A stretch of DNA of 64,000 nucleotides, taken from NCBI RefSeq assembly GCF_004016445.2, contig NZ_SADT02000001.1:1593630-1657629 (forward strand). Reading direction: 5' to 3'. Made by a program: the position numbers and the translations under genes. Origin of the DNA: Mesorhizobium sp. M2E.F.Ca.ET.219.01.1.1. Its GTDB lineage: Bacteria; Pseudomonadota; Alphaproteobacteria; Rhizobiales; Rhizobiaceae. The notes below the pieces were generated by a model. The model had not been told where the DNA came from. It saw only the letters and a list, made by a program, of their open reading frames with translations, and did not search any database. Positions 41,407 through 49,594 of the stretch are shown in pieces; position 1 is the first letter of the stretch, and the number at the start of each line of letters is the position of its first letter.

Positions 41407-42660
41407 ATGCATTTCGAGCGATTGACATATCGGAGACCGGGTCGGGTTCTCGATGGCGTGGGGCCTATGGATGTTGAGCGGTTTCTGCCTGAGATGCTGA
41501 CCGATTCTGGCGCAGCCCGGCAGGATGCGGCGGAGGTCGGTTTTCGTAACGCCCGCATCTTCGACGGCAAAATAGAAGGCAGGAGCTTTCTCGATATCGG
41601 GAGTCACCATGGCGATTTGTGCCTCGAAGCGCTCCGCCTCGGCGCCGCGCGGGCTGTCGGAGTGGAGCTGATCCGGGAAAATGTCCTCATCGCCAGGAAC
41701 CGTGCGGAGGAGGCCGGGCTTGCTGCTGAATATATCCACGGGGACTTCGAGCGCGGCGAAGAACCGGGAAACTTCGATATCGTGGCCTGCCTGAATGTTC
41801 TGCCCGAGCTGTTCGATCCGATTCACGCCTTGAGGCGAATGGCGGCCATGGCGCGCGAGAGGCTGATCATCGAGTTGCCGAGCCGGCGCCGCGGATGGCT
41901 TTCGCGTTTTCGGGCGCCTGAGCCTGTCATCGATGTTCCGCTGGCGGCGAGGATGCATGAGGTCGCCGGCTGCACATTCCTGCCGAACGCCGCGGCAATG
42001 GCGGGAATTCTCAACCAGCACATGGCCACGTTCGAGCCCGTCCAGGTCTTCAGCTCGAATGCGGGCAAAAGCTTCCTGGTGGTTGCCACCAAAAGGCGCA
42101 TCAAGCACCTGACCGTCGTGGCGGGACCGTCCAAGGCGGGAAAAAGCACGTTCAAGAACCGCATCATCGGCGATGAGGCTTTCCGGCGGTCATTGGGTCT
42201 GCCCGCCGAGGTGACAGCGCAGGCCGACGCGAACGAGATGCGGCGCCTGCCGACCGGTGAGCTCGCGCACGTGGTCCTGCACTATGATTTCCTGCGGCCT
42301 TTCGATCGCGCGCTGGGCACATACGAGCGCGATCCCGCGGCGGAGCTTTTCCGCAGTGCCGAGCAGGTCTCGATGTTCACGCTGATGACGCCCAAGGCGC
42401 GATTGCGGGCGCAACTGGCTGCGGAGAAATTGAAGCGGAAAAAACAGGAAGTCGTCCCGCTGCGGCGCGATATCCTTTACGCGCTCTACGATACACCGGA
42501 CTTCCTCACCACGTGGTACGACCGGTGGTTTCGGTTTTGCGAGACCCTCGATTTAAAGCACACAGTGGTTCGCAACGATGGGAACTACGAATTCTTCGAC
42601 AGCCGGCACTGGCAACGGATTCACGCGGAAAACCATGGCGACGGTCTCAAGTCAGCTTAG
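41407..42660 (+). CDS. Fusion of SAM methyltransferase and P-loop nucleotide-binding domain
   Basis: A 417-residue two-domain protein. Residues about 55-160 form a class I methyltransferase (FLDIGSHHGDLCLEAL as motif I, VGVELIRENVLIA as motif II, FDIVACLNVLPELFDP as motif IV). From about 233 a P-loop domain begins with LTVVAGPSKAGKSTFKNRII, a Walker A in kinase-like context (Gly240 to Ser247), and ends with a lysine-rich segment and FLTTWYDRWFRFCETL. I know no characterised enzyme with this pairing; a role in glycan methylation and phosphorylation or as a bifunctional tailoring enzyme is inference. The downstream gene starts 26 bases before its stop, so the two are coupled. Confidence 0.65.
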   Translation: MHFERLTYRRPGRVLDGVGPMDVERFLPEMLTDSGAARQDAAEVGFRNARIFDGKIEGRSFLDIGSHHGDLCLEALRLGAARAVGVELIRENVLIARNRAEEAGLAAEYIHGDFERGEEPGNFDIVACLNVLPELFDPIHALRRMAAMARERLIIELPSRRRGWLSRFRAPEPVIDVPLAARMHEVAGCTFLPNAAAMAGILNQHMATFEPVQVFSSNAGKSFLVVATKRRIKHLTVVAGPSKAGKSTFKNRIIGDEAFRRSLGLPAEVTAQADANEMRRLPTGELAHVVLHYDFLRPFDRALGTYERDPAAELFRSAEQVSMFTLMTPKARLRAQLAAEKLKRKKQEVVPLRRDILYALYDTPDFLTTWYDRWFRFCETLDLKHTVVRNDGNYEFFDSRHWQRIHAENHGDGLKSA

Positions 42661-44227
42661 AACGAAATTGTCGCCGTCCGAGGTCTTCGGCGGCAAGAAA
42701 GTCGCCGTCTTCCTGTCGGGAGATGGCCACGTTGGCGAGGCGGTCCGCCGGGCCGGCGCCGTTGATGTCGCAACCTATGGCCGCGGTCCGGCATCGGCTG
42801 ACGAACTCCGGTTCACCTATCGGAACGTGAGGGACGTCGGTCGCAACAACGCCGATGTCGTCCTGCTCGAGGGCGCGTCCGTCCGTGCCCTGTATTCGAA
42901 GGACCTGAAGCATGTCGGCGGCGCGAAGCTGTTGCTGGTACGACCCGGCGTGCGTTTGCTCCTCGGCGGCATTCACCTTGTCAACCACATGCGGCGTCGG
43001 CGGCTTGTCCTGCGGGGACAGGTGACAATCCGCACCGAAGCCGGCAGCCATTCCCAATGGCTGGTGTTCGAGAACACGTCGCGCAGGCAGCGCAGCGCCA
43101 AATACTACGCCGCGCTCGGGCGTGACATCACGGAGATGTTCGCGTCCGTCGCGGACCTACGCTACAGCACGCTGCGGTCGGCGCAGAAGATCAAGGATCC
43201 GTCGACGGCGGGGGACATCGATCTCCTGGTGCACAACGACGATGCCAGCGAGCTGGTGCGGCGCGTGACGGCCCGCTTCGGCACGCTGCCTCTCGATATC
43301 TACACGCCGTTCAGCGTGCCGGGGCATTCGGACGGCAATGTCGCTTATCTGCCGCCGCCGCGGGCGCTCGACCTGCTGCAGCGGCGCGAGCGAGGCGAGG
43401 CGGGAGAGTGGCGTCCCTCTGCTGCGGATGCCCTCCTGAGCTACTGCTACCATCTGCTCTTCCACAGACAGCCCTTGCTGCTGGGTGAGGGGGAGGCGCT
43501 TCTGCCGAAAACCTGGGACGACGAGGCGCGCTTCGCCGAACTCATGCGGCTTTGCGACGGCGCCAACGTCAGCCGGGTTCGCACATTGGGGGATATGGAA
43601 GCGCTTTTGCGGCGCGAAAAATGGTTCCCCGAAGGCGAGACGGTCAATTTTCTTGCCAGAACCAGTGAATTCGTGCGGTCGAGATACGCGGTCACATCAC
43701 CTTATCTGCCGGGGCTTGCCGTGTTCATCATTCGCGAAGCCGCCCTCAAATACGATCTGGTCGGCCCGATCGAAACCATGCTGGCCGGGGAAGGCTTCCA
43801 GATCCGCCTGTCGGAAACGATACCCGTGGAGCGTCGCATGGAGATCGCCTCGCTGTTCCGGGGCGGTAACTGGGTGTCGACGCAAGACAGCGAGCCGGCC
43901 GGCGTGCCGGCCCACTTTATCGTCACCTTCGACCCCGATCCGCTGCCGATGCCCACTGAGGTCAGGGTCGAGCGCTCCTTCGTCGATAACAAACGCCTTC
44001 TGCTCAAGAAGAGGTTGCGAAGAGAGACGGCGAAGCTCGCTGGCAAGAAGCATCTCAACACGGTGCATTCGAGTGACAATTCGGGCCAGGCGCTCGACTA
44101 TATCGAGCGGCTGCGGCCCGACCGGTTCGAGGAGTTCGAGGCTCTGGTGCGGAAGCCTTCGAGCGCGGATGCAAATGATGTTTCCAGCGCGGGCAAACGG
44201 CCTGAAAAGACCATCCGCGTGGCATGA
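42635..44227 (+). CDS. Nucleotidyltransferase-like protein with C-terminal nucleoside-diphosphate-kinase-like domain
   Basis: A 530-residue protein of unknown function. STAGDIDLLVHNDD at about 190-203 looks like the GxDxD active-site strand of polymerase-beta-type nucleotidyltransferases. Residues about 359-495 resemble nucleoside diphosphate kinase: LAVFIIREAALKYDLVGPIE aligns with the conserved TLAIIKPDAV...G.IG start, GEGFQIRLSETIP with the next strand, and LNTVHSSDNSGQALDYI with the active-site NxxHGSDSxExA. His478 would be the phosphorylated histidine. The N-terminal ~180 residues (VAVFLSGDGHVGEAVRRAG) are unassigned. ATG at 42635 overlaps the fusion gene end. Assignment rests on motif resemblance only. 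Confidence 0.55.
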   Translation: MATVSSQLRTKLSPSEVFGGKKVAVFLSGDGHVGEAVRRAGAVDVATYGRGPASADELRFTYRNVRDVGRNNADVVLLEGASVRALYSKDLKHVGGAKLLLVRPGVRLLLGGIHLVNHMRRRRLVLRGQVTIRTEAGSHSQWLVFENTSRRQRSAKYYAALGRDITEMFASVADLRYSTLRSAQKIKDPSTAGDIDLLVHNDDASELVRRVTARFGTLPLDIYTPFSVPGHSDGNVAYLPPPRALDLLQRRERGEAGEWRPSAADALLSYCYHLLFHRQPLLLGEGEALLPKTWDDEARFAELMRLCDGANVSRVRTLGDMEALLRREKWFPEGETVNFLARTSEFVRSRYAVTSPYLPGLAVFIIREAALKYDLVGPIETMLAGEGFQIRLSETIPVERRMEIASLFRGGNWVSTQDSEPAGVPAHFIVTFDPDPLPMPTEVRVERSFVDNKRLLLKKRLRRETAKLAGKKHLNTVHSSDNSGQALDYIERLRPDRFEEFEALVRKPSSADANDVSSAGKRPEKTIRVA

Positions 44228-44271
44228 TGCCCGCGAAATGAACCGCGGCGCCTTGACGGGGAAGGGGACAA

Positions 44272-44463
44272 ATGTCGGACAAAGTTCAATCAAGCGCCTG
44301 GTTTTCGGACCTGATATCCGCGCTGGTGTTCTATGGCGTGATCCTGCCGGCAGGCCTGGTTCGCCGGCTCACCAAGGCGCTTCGGCCAAGAGCGCCAAGC
44401 GACACATTCTGGATCGCCAGGCAGCCCGGCAATGACGCAAACTCGATGACCCGTCAGTATTGA
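44272..44463 (+). CDS. Small SxtJ-like membrane protein (63 aa)
   Basis: A 63-residue protein with one hydrophobic segment (DLISALVFYGVILPAGLV, about 13-30) followed by a basic stretch and SDTFWIAR. The order hydrophobic-PxGLxxRL-basic-S(Y/F)WIxR recalls the end of SxtJ-type membrane proteins that travel with carbamoyltransferase genes. It lies ten bases upstream of the carbamoyltransferase start and has an AAGGGG ribosome site. It may anchor or assist the transferase at the membrane. Family assignment is from memory of the motif and tentative. Confidence 0.6.
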   Translation: MSDKVQSSAWFSDLISALVFYGVILPAGLVRRLTKALRPRAPSDTFWIARQPGNDANSMTRQY

Positions 44464-44473
44464 AGGCTCGGTC

Positions 44474-46312
44474 GTGACCAGCATCCTCGGCATATCCGCC
44501 TTCTACCATGACAGCGCGGCCAGCCTTGTCGTCGACGGCGCCATTGTCGCCGCGGCGCAGGAAGAGCGCTTTACCCGTCGCAAGCACGACGAGCGCTTCC
44601 CCTCGAACGCCGTCCGCTCCGTCCTGCAGATCGGCGGCGTGGCCTTGAAGGACGTCGAGCACGTCGTCTTCTATGAAAAGCCGCTGCTCAAATTTTCCCG
44701 GCTGCTCGACACCTACGTCGACGCCGCGCCGCAGGGCTTCCCGACCTTTCGCAAGGCCATGCCCGCCTGGCTCGGCGGCAAGCTGTTCCAGAAGCGGATC
44801 ATCCATGACGAATTGAAAAGGATCGACCCCGGTTTCGTCGACGCGTCACGGATTCTGTTTTGCGAGCATCATCTGAGCCACGCAGCCAGCGCCTTTTTTC
44901 CCTCGCCCTTCGAGGAGGCCGTGGTTCTGACGCTTGACGGCGTGGGTGAGAAGGCCACGACCACGGTAGCGATCGGCCGGGGCTCGAAGCTCGATGTGGT
45001 GAGGGAACTGCACTTTCCCCATTCGCTCGGGCTGCTCTACGCGGCTTTCTGCTATTATCTCGGCTTCAAGATAAACAGTGGCGAATACAAGGTGATGGGC
45101 CTTGCTCCTTACGGCGTGCCACGGTTCAAGTCGCTGATCCTGGAAAGGCTGGTCGACCTGAAGGATGACGGAAGCTTCCGCCTCGACCAGAGCTATTTCG
45201 ACTATGCGACCGGCGTGAAGATGACGAACGCGCGCTTCGCCAGCCTGTTCGGCCAACCGGTGCGGCGGCCCGATGCCGACCTGCTCACTGACTTCCACAT
45301 GGATATGGCGGCCTCTATCCAGGCGGTGACGGACGAGATTGTCCTGCGGCTTACCCGAAGCCTGGCGCGTGAATTCCAGATCCCCAATCTATGCCTGGCG
45401 GGCGGCGTCGCACTGAATTGCGTGGCAAACGGCAAGGTGCTCAGGGACGGCGCCTTCAAGAGGCTGTGGATCCAGCCCGCCGCGGGTGACGCCGGCGGCT
45501 CGCTTGGCTCAGCCCTCGCCGCCTGGCACATGAAGCTGGGCGGACGGCGCGTGCCCGCCGTTCGGGATTCGATGCGAGGCAGCCTGCTGGGGCCGGAATT
45601 CAGCCAGGACGAGATCGAGAGGCAACTCACCGGCCTCAAGGCCGTGTTCGAAATCATGCCGACCGATCGGCTCGTCGACACGACGGCGGCCGCGCTGGCA
45701 TCCGGCAAGGCCGTGGGCTGGTTCCAGGGTCGGATGGAGTTCGGACCCAGGGCGCTCGGCGGCAGGTCGATCCTGGCCGACCCACGTTCCGACCAGATGC
45801 AGAAGACGCTGAACCTGAAGGTCAAGTTCCGGGAGAGCTTTCGCCCCTTCGCGCCATCGGTGCTGTCGACGAAAGTGTCCGACTGGTTCGAGCTGGATGC
45901 CGATTCGCCCTACATGCTGCTCGTTGCCCCGGTCAAGGAGAGCCGGCGACGCGAGATGACCGCTCAGGAAGCGGCGATGTTCGGCATCGACAAGCTCAAT
46001 GTCCGGCGCTCCGAAATACCGGCGGTGACACATGTCGACTACTCGGCAAGGGTTCAGACAGTCCATCCGGACACCAACCCGCTTTACCACGCGCTGATCT
46101 CCCGGTTCGAGGCCCTCACCGGCTGTCCCGTCCTGGTCAATACCAGCTTCAACGTGCGGAGCGAGCCGATCGTGTGCACGCCGTCGGATGCGTTCCGATG
46201 CTTCATGGGCACCGATCTGGATATGCTGGTGGTTGGCAATTGCGTGCTGCAAAAGTCGGCGCAGGACACGACGCTTGCCGTGGACTATCGCAACGAATTC
46301 GAGCCTGATTGA
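44474..46312 (+). CDS. NodU/CmcH-family carbamoyltransferase
   Basis: A 612-residue O-carbamoyltransferase. The N-terminal Kae1-like domain has ILGISAFYHDSAASLV and the iron-histidine segment CEHHLSHAASAFF near residue 135. INSGEYKVMGLAPYG near 195 and LAGGVALNCVANG near 310 follow. The C-terminal YrdC-like half contains GRMEFGPRALGGRSILADPR near 420, FRPFAPSVL near 455 and VNTSFNVRSEPIVC near 555. It transfers carbamoyl phosphate-derived carbamoyl groups through an adenylate to a hydroxyl, as in NodU (Nod factor) and TobZ. Start codon is GTG with AAGG upstream. In this locus a carbamoylated surface sugar is the likely product. Confidence 0.9.
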   Translation: MTSILGISAFYHDSAASLVVDGAIVAAAQEERFTRRKHDERFPSNAVRSVLQIGGVALKDVEHVVFYEKPLLKFSRLLDTYVDAAPQGFPTFRKAMPAWLGGKLFQKRIIHDELKRIDPGFVDASRILFCEHHLSHAASAFFPSPFEEAVVLTLDGVGEKATTTVAIGRGSKLDVVRELHFPHSLGLLYAAFCYYLGFKINSGEYKVMGLAPYGVPRFKSLILERLVDLKDDGSFRLDQSYFDYATGVKMTNARFASLFGQPVRRPDADLLTDFHMDMAASIQAVTDEIVLRLTRSLAREFQIPNLCLAGGVALNCVANGKVLRDGAFKRLWIQPAAGDAGGSLGSALAAWHMKLGGRRVPAVRDSMRGSLLGPEFSQDEIERQLTGLKAVFEIMPTDRLVDTTAAALASGKAVGWFQGRMEFGPRALGGRSILADPRSDQMQKTLNLKVKFRESFRPFAPSVLSTKVSDWFELDADSPYMLLVAPVKESRRREMTAQEAAMFGIDKLNVRRSEIPAVTHVDYSARVQTVHPDTNPLYHALISRFEALTGCPVLVNTSFNVRSEPIVCTPSDAFRCFMGTDLDMLVVGNCVLQKSAQDTTLAVDYRNEFEPD

Positions 46313-46345
46313 ACTTATGTCCTTGCTAGGTGCCTGGAGCTTGAG

Positions 46346-47404
46346 ATGAGTGTCGCCAAGAAGCGCTCGAGGGCGCAGCGTGCCGCGCTGAAGGGCCTGG
46401 TGATGATCTTCGGCGATCGGGCATTGCTGCAGATTGGCTATCCCGGGCGGATCGCCAAATGGCTCGGCTGCCCCCCGCCGCTGGTGTGTCCGCATCCCTA
46501 CACGCTTTACGAATTGAATCCCGCTTGGCGATCCGGGGACGGCAAATCCATGCATAACAGTCTTGGATTTCGCGGGGCTGAAATTGTGGTGCCCAAGCCG
46601 GAAGACCGTTTCAGGGTCGTCTGCATGGGCGAGTCGTCAACCTATTGCACGGGCATAGACGACGACCGCGACACCTACCCTTATCGCCTCGGTGAGCATT
46701 TGAGGAGCATGCTGGCGGACACCGACATTGAAGTTATCAACGCGGGTGTCGGCGGCTATACCTCGATCGAGAACATATTGAGGCTGCTCTTCCACGTGGT
46801 GCCTTTGCGGCCAGATCTTATCGTCTACTATTACACTCACAATGATGTTCATCCCCGTCGCCTGGCGAACCTGTCCCGCGACTACAGGGAATATTCGTGC
46901 TCGTGGTTCGAGCCGGCTATGGGCGGCGGATTCTACGGTTGGTTCAAGAGACGGCAGAACCTCGCGACTGCCTATGTTGGCAACGTCGTGCGGCGGCGTG
47001 GAGGCGGGCGCCGCAATTCGAAGCACATCGCGGGCAATCCGCCGGTCGCCTTTCGTGCAAACCTCACAAGCCTGGTTGTTCTGGCAAAGACTGCAGGAGC
47101 GCGGGTTCTTCTCGTGAATCCGAACTACCGGCAGGAAAGCGCTCAGGATCCTATGCCGGGCGCCGTCTGGGAGCATCGCCGTGTCGTTGACGATATCGGC
47201 AAGGCGCTGGAGGTGCCGGTCGTCGATCTGCACGGCGCGCTGGCTTATCCGGAGGAAGGCGCGATAATCATGAATGAGAACTACAAGGACGAGGTCCATT
47301 TCTCCGAGAAGGGGGCGGATGCGGCAGCGAGGATCATCGCCGGTGCAATTGTCGACAGCGGTCTTCTCGATTCGACTAAGGGCGGGACGCCTCTCATTTT
47401 TTAG
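46346..47404 (+). CDS. SGNH/GDSL hydrolase family protein
   Basis: A 352-residue SGNH-type hydrolase or acyl/acetyl-esterase. Block I serine is in VVCMGESSTYCTG near residue 93, block II glycine in VINAGVGGYTSIEN near 133, block III asparagine in YYYTHNDVHPRRL near 163, and the Asp-x-x-His of block V in YKDEVHFSEKGAD near 312. No signal peptide is evident. In carbamoyltransferase loci such proteins often act as sugar O-acetyl or acyl-ester editing enzymes. A broken paralogue lies at 41060-41328. Confidence 0.8.
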   Translation: MSVAKKRSRAQRAALKGLVMIFGDRALLQIGYPGRIAKWLGCPPPLVCPHPYTLYELNPAWRSGDGKSMHNSLGFRGAEIVVPKPEDRFRVVCMGESSTYCTGIDDDRDTYPYRLGEHLRSMLADTDIEVINAGVGGYTSIENILRLLFHVVPLRPDLIVYYYTHNDVHPRRLANLSRDYREYSCSWFEPAMGGGFYGWFKRRQNLATAYVGNVVRRRGGGRRNSKHIAGNPPVAFRANLTSLVVLAKTAGARVLLVNPNYRQESAQDPMPGAVWEHRRVVDDIGKALEVPVVDLHGALAYPEEGAIIMNENYKDEVHFSEKGADAAARIIAGAIVDSGLLDSTKGGTPLIF

Positions 47405-47415
47405 GCTGGAGAGCC

Positions 47416-47547
47416 ATGAACAGCTTTGTCGTGTGGACAGGGATTGCCGTGCTGGTTGCCGCCGCGGCGGCATTGCTTCTCGGGCGCGTCCGAGGGCGGA
47501 AGGGCAAAGAAGAGGCTGACCCCGAAGACAACTATCCCCTCTGGTAG
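47416..47547 (+). CDS. 43-aa single-helix membrane micro-protein
   Basis: A short gene with a clear GGAGAG ribosome site just before ATG, eleven bases past the SGNH hydrolase stop. The product starts MNSFVVWTGIAVLVAAAAAL (one transmembrane helix, residues 4-22) followed by a basic-then-acidic tail ending NYPLW. It looks like a real coupled last gene of the module rather than a random frame, since position, ribosome site and membrane pattern agree. Function unknown. The following 47548-47822 shows no gene. Confidence 0.55.
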   Translation: MNSFVVWTGIAVLVAAAAALLLGRVRGRKGKEEADPEDNYPLW

Positions 47548-47822
47548 CGAGAAGGACGGGCAGCGGGGGAAACAGTGGGATATTGCGCCTTTGTTGCTTC
47601 ATCGGTCCTGCCTGGATCCGCCTCCGGCAACCGTGCTGTCGCACAGCCTTCGTGAACCTGAGCAGGCTAAGCTTCTTGAGCCGGCCCCTTGCGAAAAGGC
47701 GAGATATGTCGGCTTTTCCATCCCGTGGAAGCGGCGCTTGAATCCTGCTTGTCTTGAAGGTCGCCCCGGGCTTTCCGCGCCAGCGAAAGTGAAGAGGGTG
47801 GGGCACTGATCACGAGGGCAAG

Positions 47823-47850
47823 CGAACCGGCTAATCTATTTAGCGGTTCG
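47823..47850 (-). terminator. Hairpin at the end of the membrane-protein gene
   Basis: Stem CGAACCG(G)CTAA / TTAGCGGTTCG with one bulged base and a five-base loop spans the TAG stop of the minus-strand membrane protein. There is no T-run after it, so it may act as mRNA 3'-end stabiliser or weak terminator for genes converging from both sides. Confidence 0.45.
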
Positions 47851-48447
47851 GTATGTTCCAAAGACCAGGATGGCGTAGTGCAGCAATAGAGGAAACACAA
47901 CGATGAGGGTGAATTTTACAATAGTCCCGTGCACGAAGCAGCCGCTTTTGCAGAAATTCTGAATCTCATGGTTCAGATCTTTGGAAAACCCAAATATTAT
48001 CAGGCGCGCGCAAACGACGTTAAAGAGAATGGTAGCAACGATAACGGTTAAGTTTTTCGTCATTACCGACCGAAATCCTGCAAGTACGGAGCTCGTCGTC
48101 CAGTCGTAATTTAACAATTGAACGGCATGAAGGGCTCCGATGAAGATCGTCGACAGCCCATCCAGTATTGCTATCAAAACGGCTGCGCTGATCATGATAT
48201 CGGCGTCAAACGCCCAATCGATCACGATCTTGAAATACAAAAACGTCCCAATTACCCAAGCAATAAGCAGTCCCGCCATCAGTGATCCCCGACCTCGGCG
48301 ATAATATGTGGCGATCTCCGGGTGCGGCAAGGCGGACCAAGGTCGGCGGTCAGGCGAGCAAATGGTCGCCAAAATTCCGGCCTTCAAACGATGGATCCAG
48401 AATTTCGGATCTGAGGAAGGGTGATCTATGATCCGCTTCACCTTCAT
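47836..48447 (-). CDS. Hypothetical multi-pass membrane protein
   Basis: A roughly 203-residue protein with about four hydrophobic segments (LMAGLLIAWVIGTFLYF; IMISAAVLIAILDGLSTIFIGAL; LTVIVATILFNVVCARLIIF; VKFTLIVVFPLLLHYAILVF). The 3' two thirds are AT-rich relative to the core genome on the right. Start is uncertain: 48447 gives MKVKRIIDHPS, while the longest frame reaches 48630 through sequence that looks non-coding. No family recognised. It lies between the glycan locus and tRNA-Asn. The stretch 48448-48711 contains only frames I cannot support. Confidence 0.55.
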   Translation of the reverse strand: MKVKRIIDHPSSDPKFWIHRLKAGILATICSPDRRPWSALPHPEIATYYRRGRGSLMAGLLIAWVIGTFLYFKIVIDWAFDADIMISAAVLIAILDGLSTIFIGALHAVQLLNYDWTTSSVLAGFRSVMTKNLTVIVATILFNVVCARLIIFGFSKDLNHEIQNFCKSGCFVHGTIVKFTLIVVFPLLLHYAILVFGTYRTAK

Positions 48448-48711
48448 CCGCGCATGGCGCGAATTTGGCTGGAAGGCGACGATCCTACGCTCGACGACGT
48501 TGATGCGCGTTCGGGAGGTCGCGGCCCGATCGGTTCGCGCACAGAGCGTCCAGGGGGTAGGGCAAAGGTCCGAGTGGAGGCCGGGCAGGGCGGCCAAGCG
48601 GCGAAGCGAAATTGGCCGCACAATGGCCATGACGGCGGCCGTCCGAGTTTACCGCATTTTTGCGCGGCCGCGGTCGAAAGCGGGCCAGGCGTAGGCAGTC
48701 TTGGAAATGTT

Positions 48712-48786
48712 TGGCTCCCCGGGCCGGATTCGAACCAGCGACCAACCGGTTAACAGCCGGTTGCTCTACCACTGAGCTACCGGGGA
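48712..48786 (-). tRNA. tRNA-Asn (GTT)
   Basis: On the minus strand a full cloverleaf can be drawn: acceptor TCCCCGG / CCGGGGA, D-arm GCTCAGTGGTAGAGC, anticodon loop CTGTTAA with GTT, T-arm GGTTCGAATCC, discriminator G and an encoded CCA. It sits at the edge between accessory and core sequence. Confidence 0.95.
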
Positions 48787-48992
48787 ACGGAGGCTCTGAC
48801 GTGAGTGGCGCAGCCTATAGCAAACACCTTTCGGCTTTGCAAAGAAGCAATTCGCAATTTTTCTCCAGTTTTTGATGCGGCTATTTGTGCCATCGTTCGG
48901 CGTGCCCACATATGAAGGGCTTCACACCGGCAGGGAACAAAGCGGCCGGTGATCGCCTTTTGGCTTTGCCCGTGGATAGGATTTGGTTTTGA

Positions 48993-49253
48993 ATGACGGC
49001 AGCTGACGACGACAACGCCCCGGCGCGGAAGATCTCGATCTTCGGCCGCGAATTCACGATGCCGCGCTCGCGCGGTTTGCGAATCGTGATTGGCATGCTG
49101 CTCACCCTTGGCGGGATTCTTGGCTTTCTGCCGATTCTCGGCTTCTGGATGATTCCGCTCGGTCTCCTAGTGCTTTCCTATGAATTCGCGATGATCCGGC
49201 GTCATCGGCGGCGTTTCGTCGTCTGGTGGGAACGCCGGCGTCGACCCGACTGA
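48993..49253 (+). CDS. PGPGW-like small transmembrane protein
   Basis: An 86-residue protein with two hydrophobic segments, LRIVIGMLLTLGGILGFLPIL and FWMIPLGLLVLSYEFAMI (about residues 29-66), followed by a strongly basic tail RRHRRRFVVWWERRRR. The FLPILGFWMIPLGLLVL turn is typical of the putative PGPGW transmembrane family found in many rhizobia. Function unknown. The tail would face the cytoplasm. Confidence 0.7.
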   Translation: MTAADDDNAPARKISIFGREFTMPRSRGLRIVIGMLLTLGGILGFLPILGFWMIPLGLLVLSYEFAMIRRHRRRFVVWWERRRRPD

Positions 49254-49370
49254 GGAGCCCCGGCGGCGGGCCACCGGCTCGGCGACTGCGATGCTCCAGC
49301 CATCACAACCGATTGGTAATCACCATTTTCGCCGCTCTACGTGAAAGCGTCGGGAATGACGCGCCGGCGC

Positions 49371-49399
49371 TTGACGACCCTTGAGCGTCAACATAATGA
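49371..49399 (+). promoter_or_regulatory. Probable promoter of tRNA-Cys
   Basis: TTGACG at 49371-49376 and TAATGA at 49394-49399 are 17 bases apart, a good sigma-70-type pair, ending 29 bases upstream of the tRNA 5' end. Confidence 0.5.
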
Positions 49400-49428
49400 G
49401 TTCGCTCGGAACGCCGGGAGCATTGCGA

Positions 49429-49502
49429 GGCCTCGTGGCGGAGTGGTTACGCAGAGGACTGCAAATCCTTGCACCCCGGTTCGATTCCGGGCGAGGCCTC
49501 CA
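49429..49502 (+). tRNA. tRNA-Cys (GCA)
   Basis: Cloverleaf with acceptor GGCCTCG / CGAGGCC, D-arm region GTGGCGGAGTGGTTAC, anticodon loop CTGCAAA with GCA, T-arm GGTTCGATTCC, discriminator T and encoded CCA. Confidence 0.95.
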
Positions 49503-49594
49503 GATGCTTGCGGGCTCCAGCGCAACCGCGCCGGGGCGGGGGTTCCGGTTGAAGTTGAGCCGCGCGTTTGGCGCGGGGAGCGGATTGTTGGGAC

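Noticed and set aside
48421..48753. Plus-strand frames between the membrane protein and tRNA-Asn
   Set aside because: Run into the tRNA antisense, Arg/Gly-rich composition, no ribosome site.
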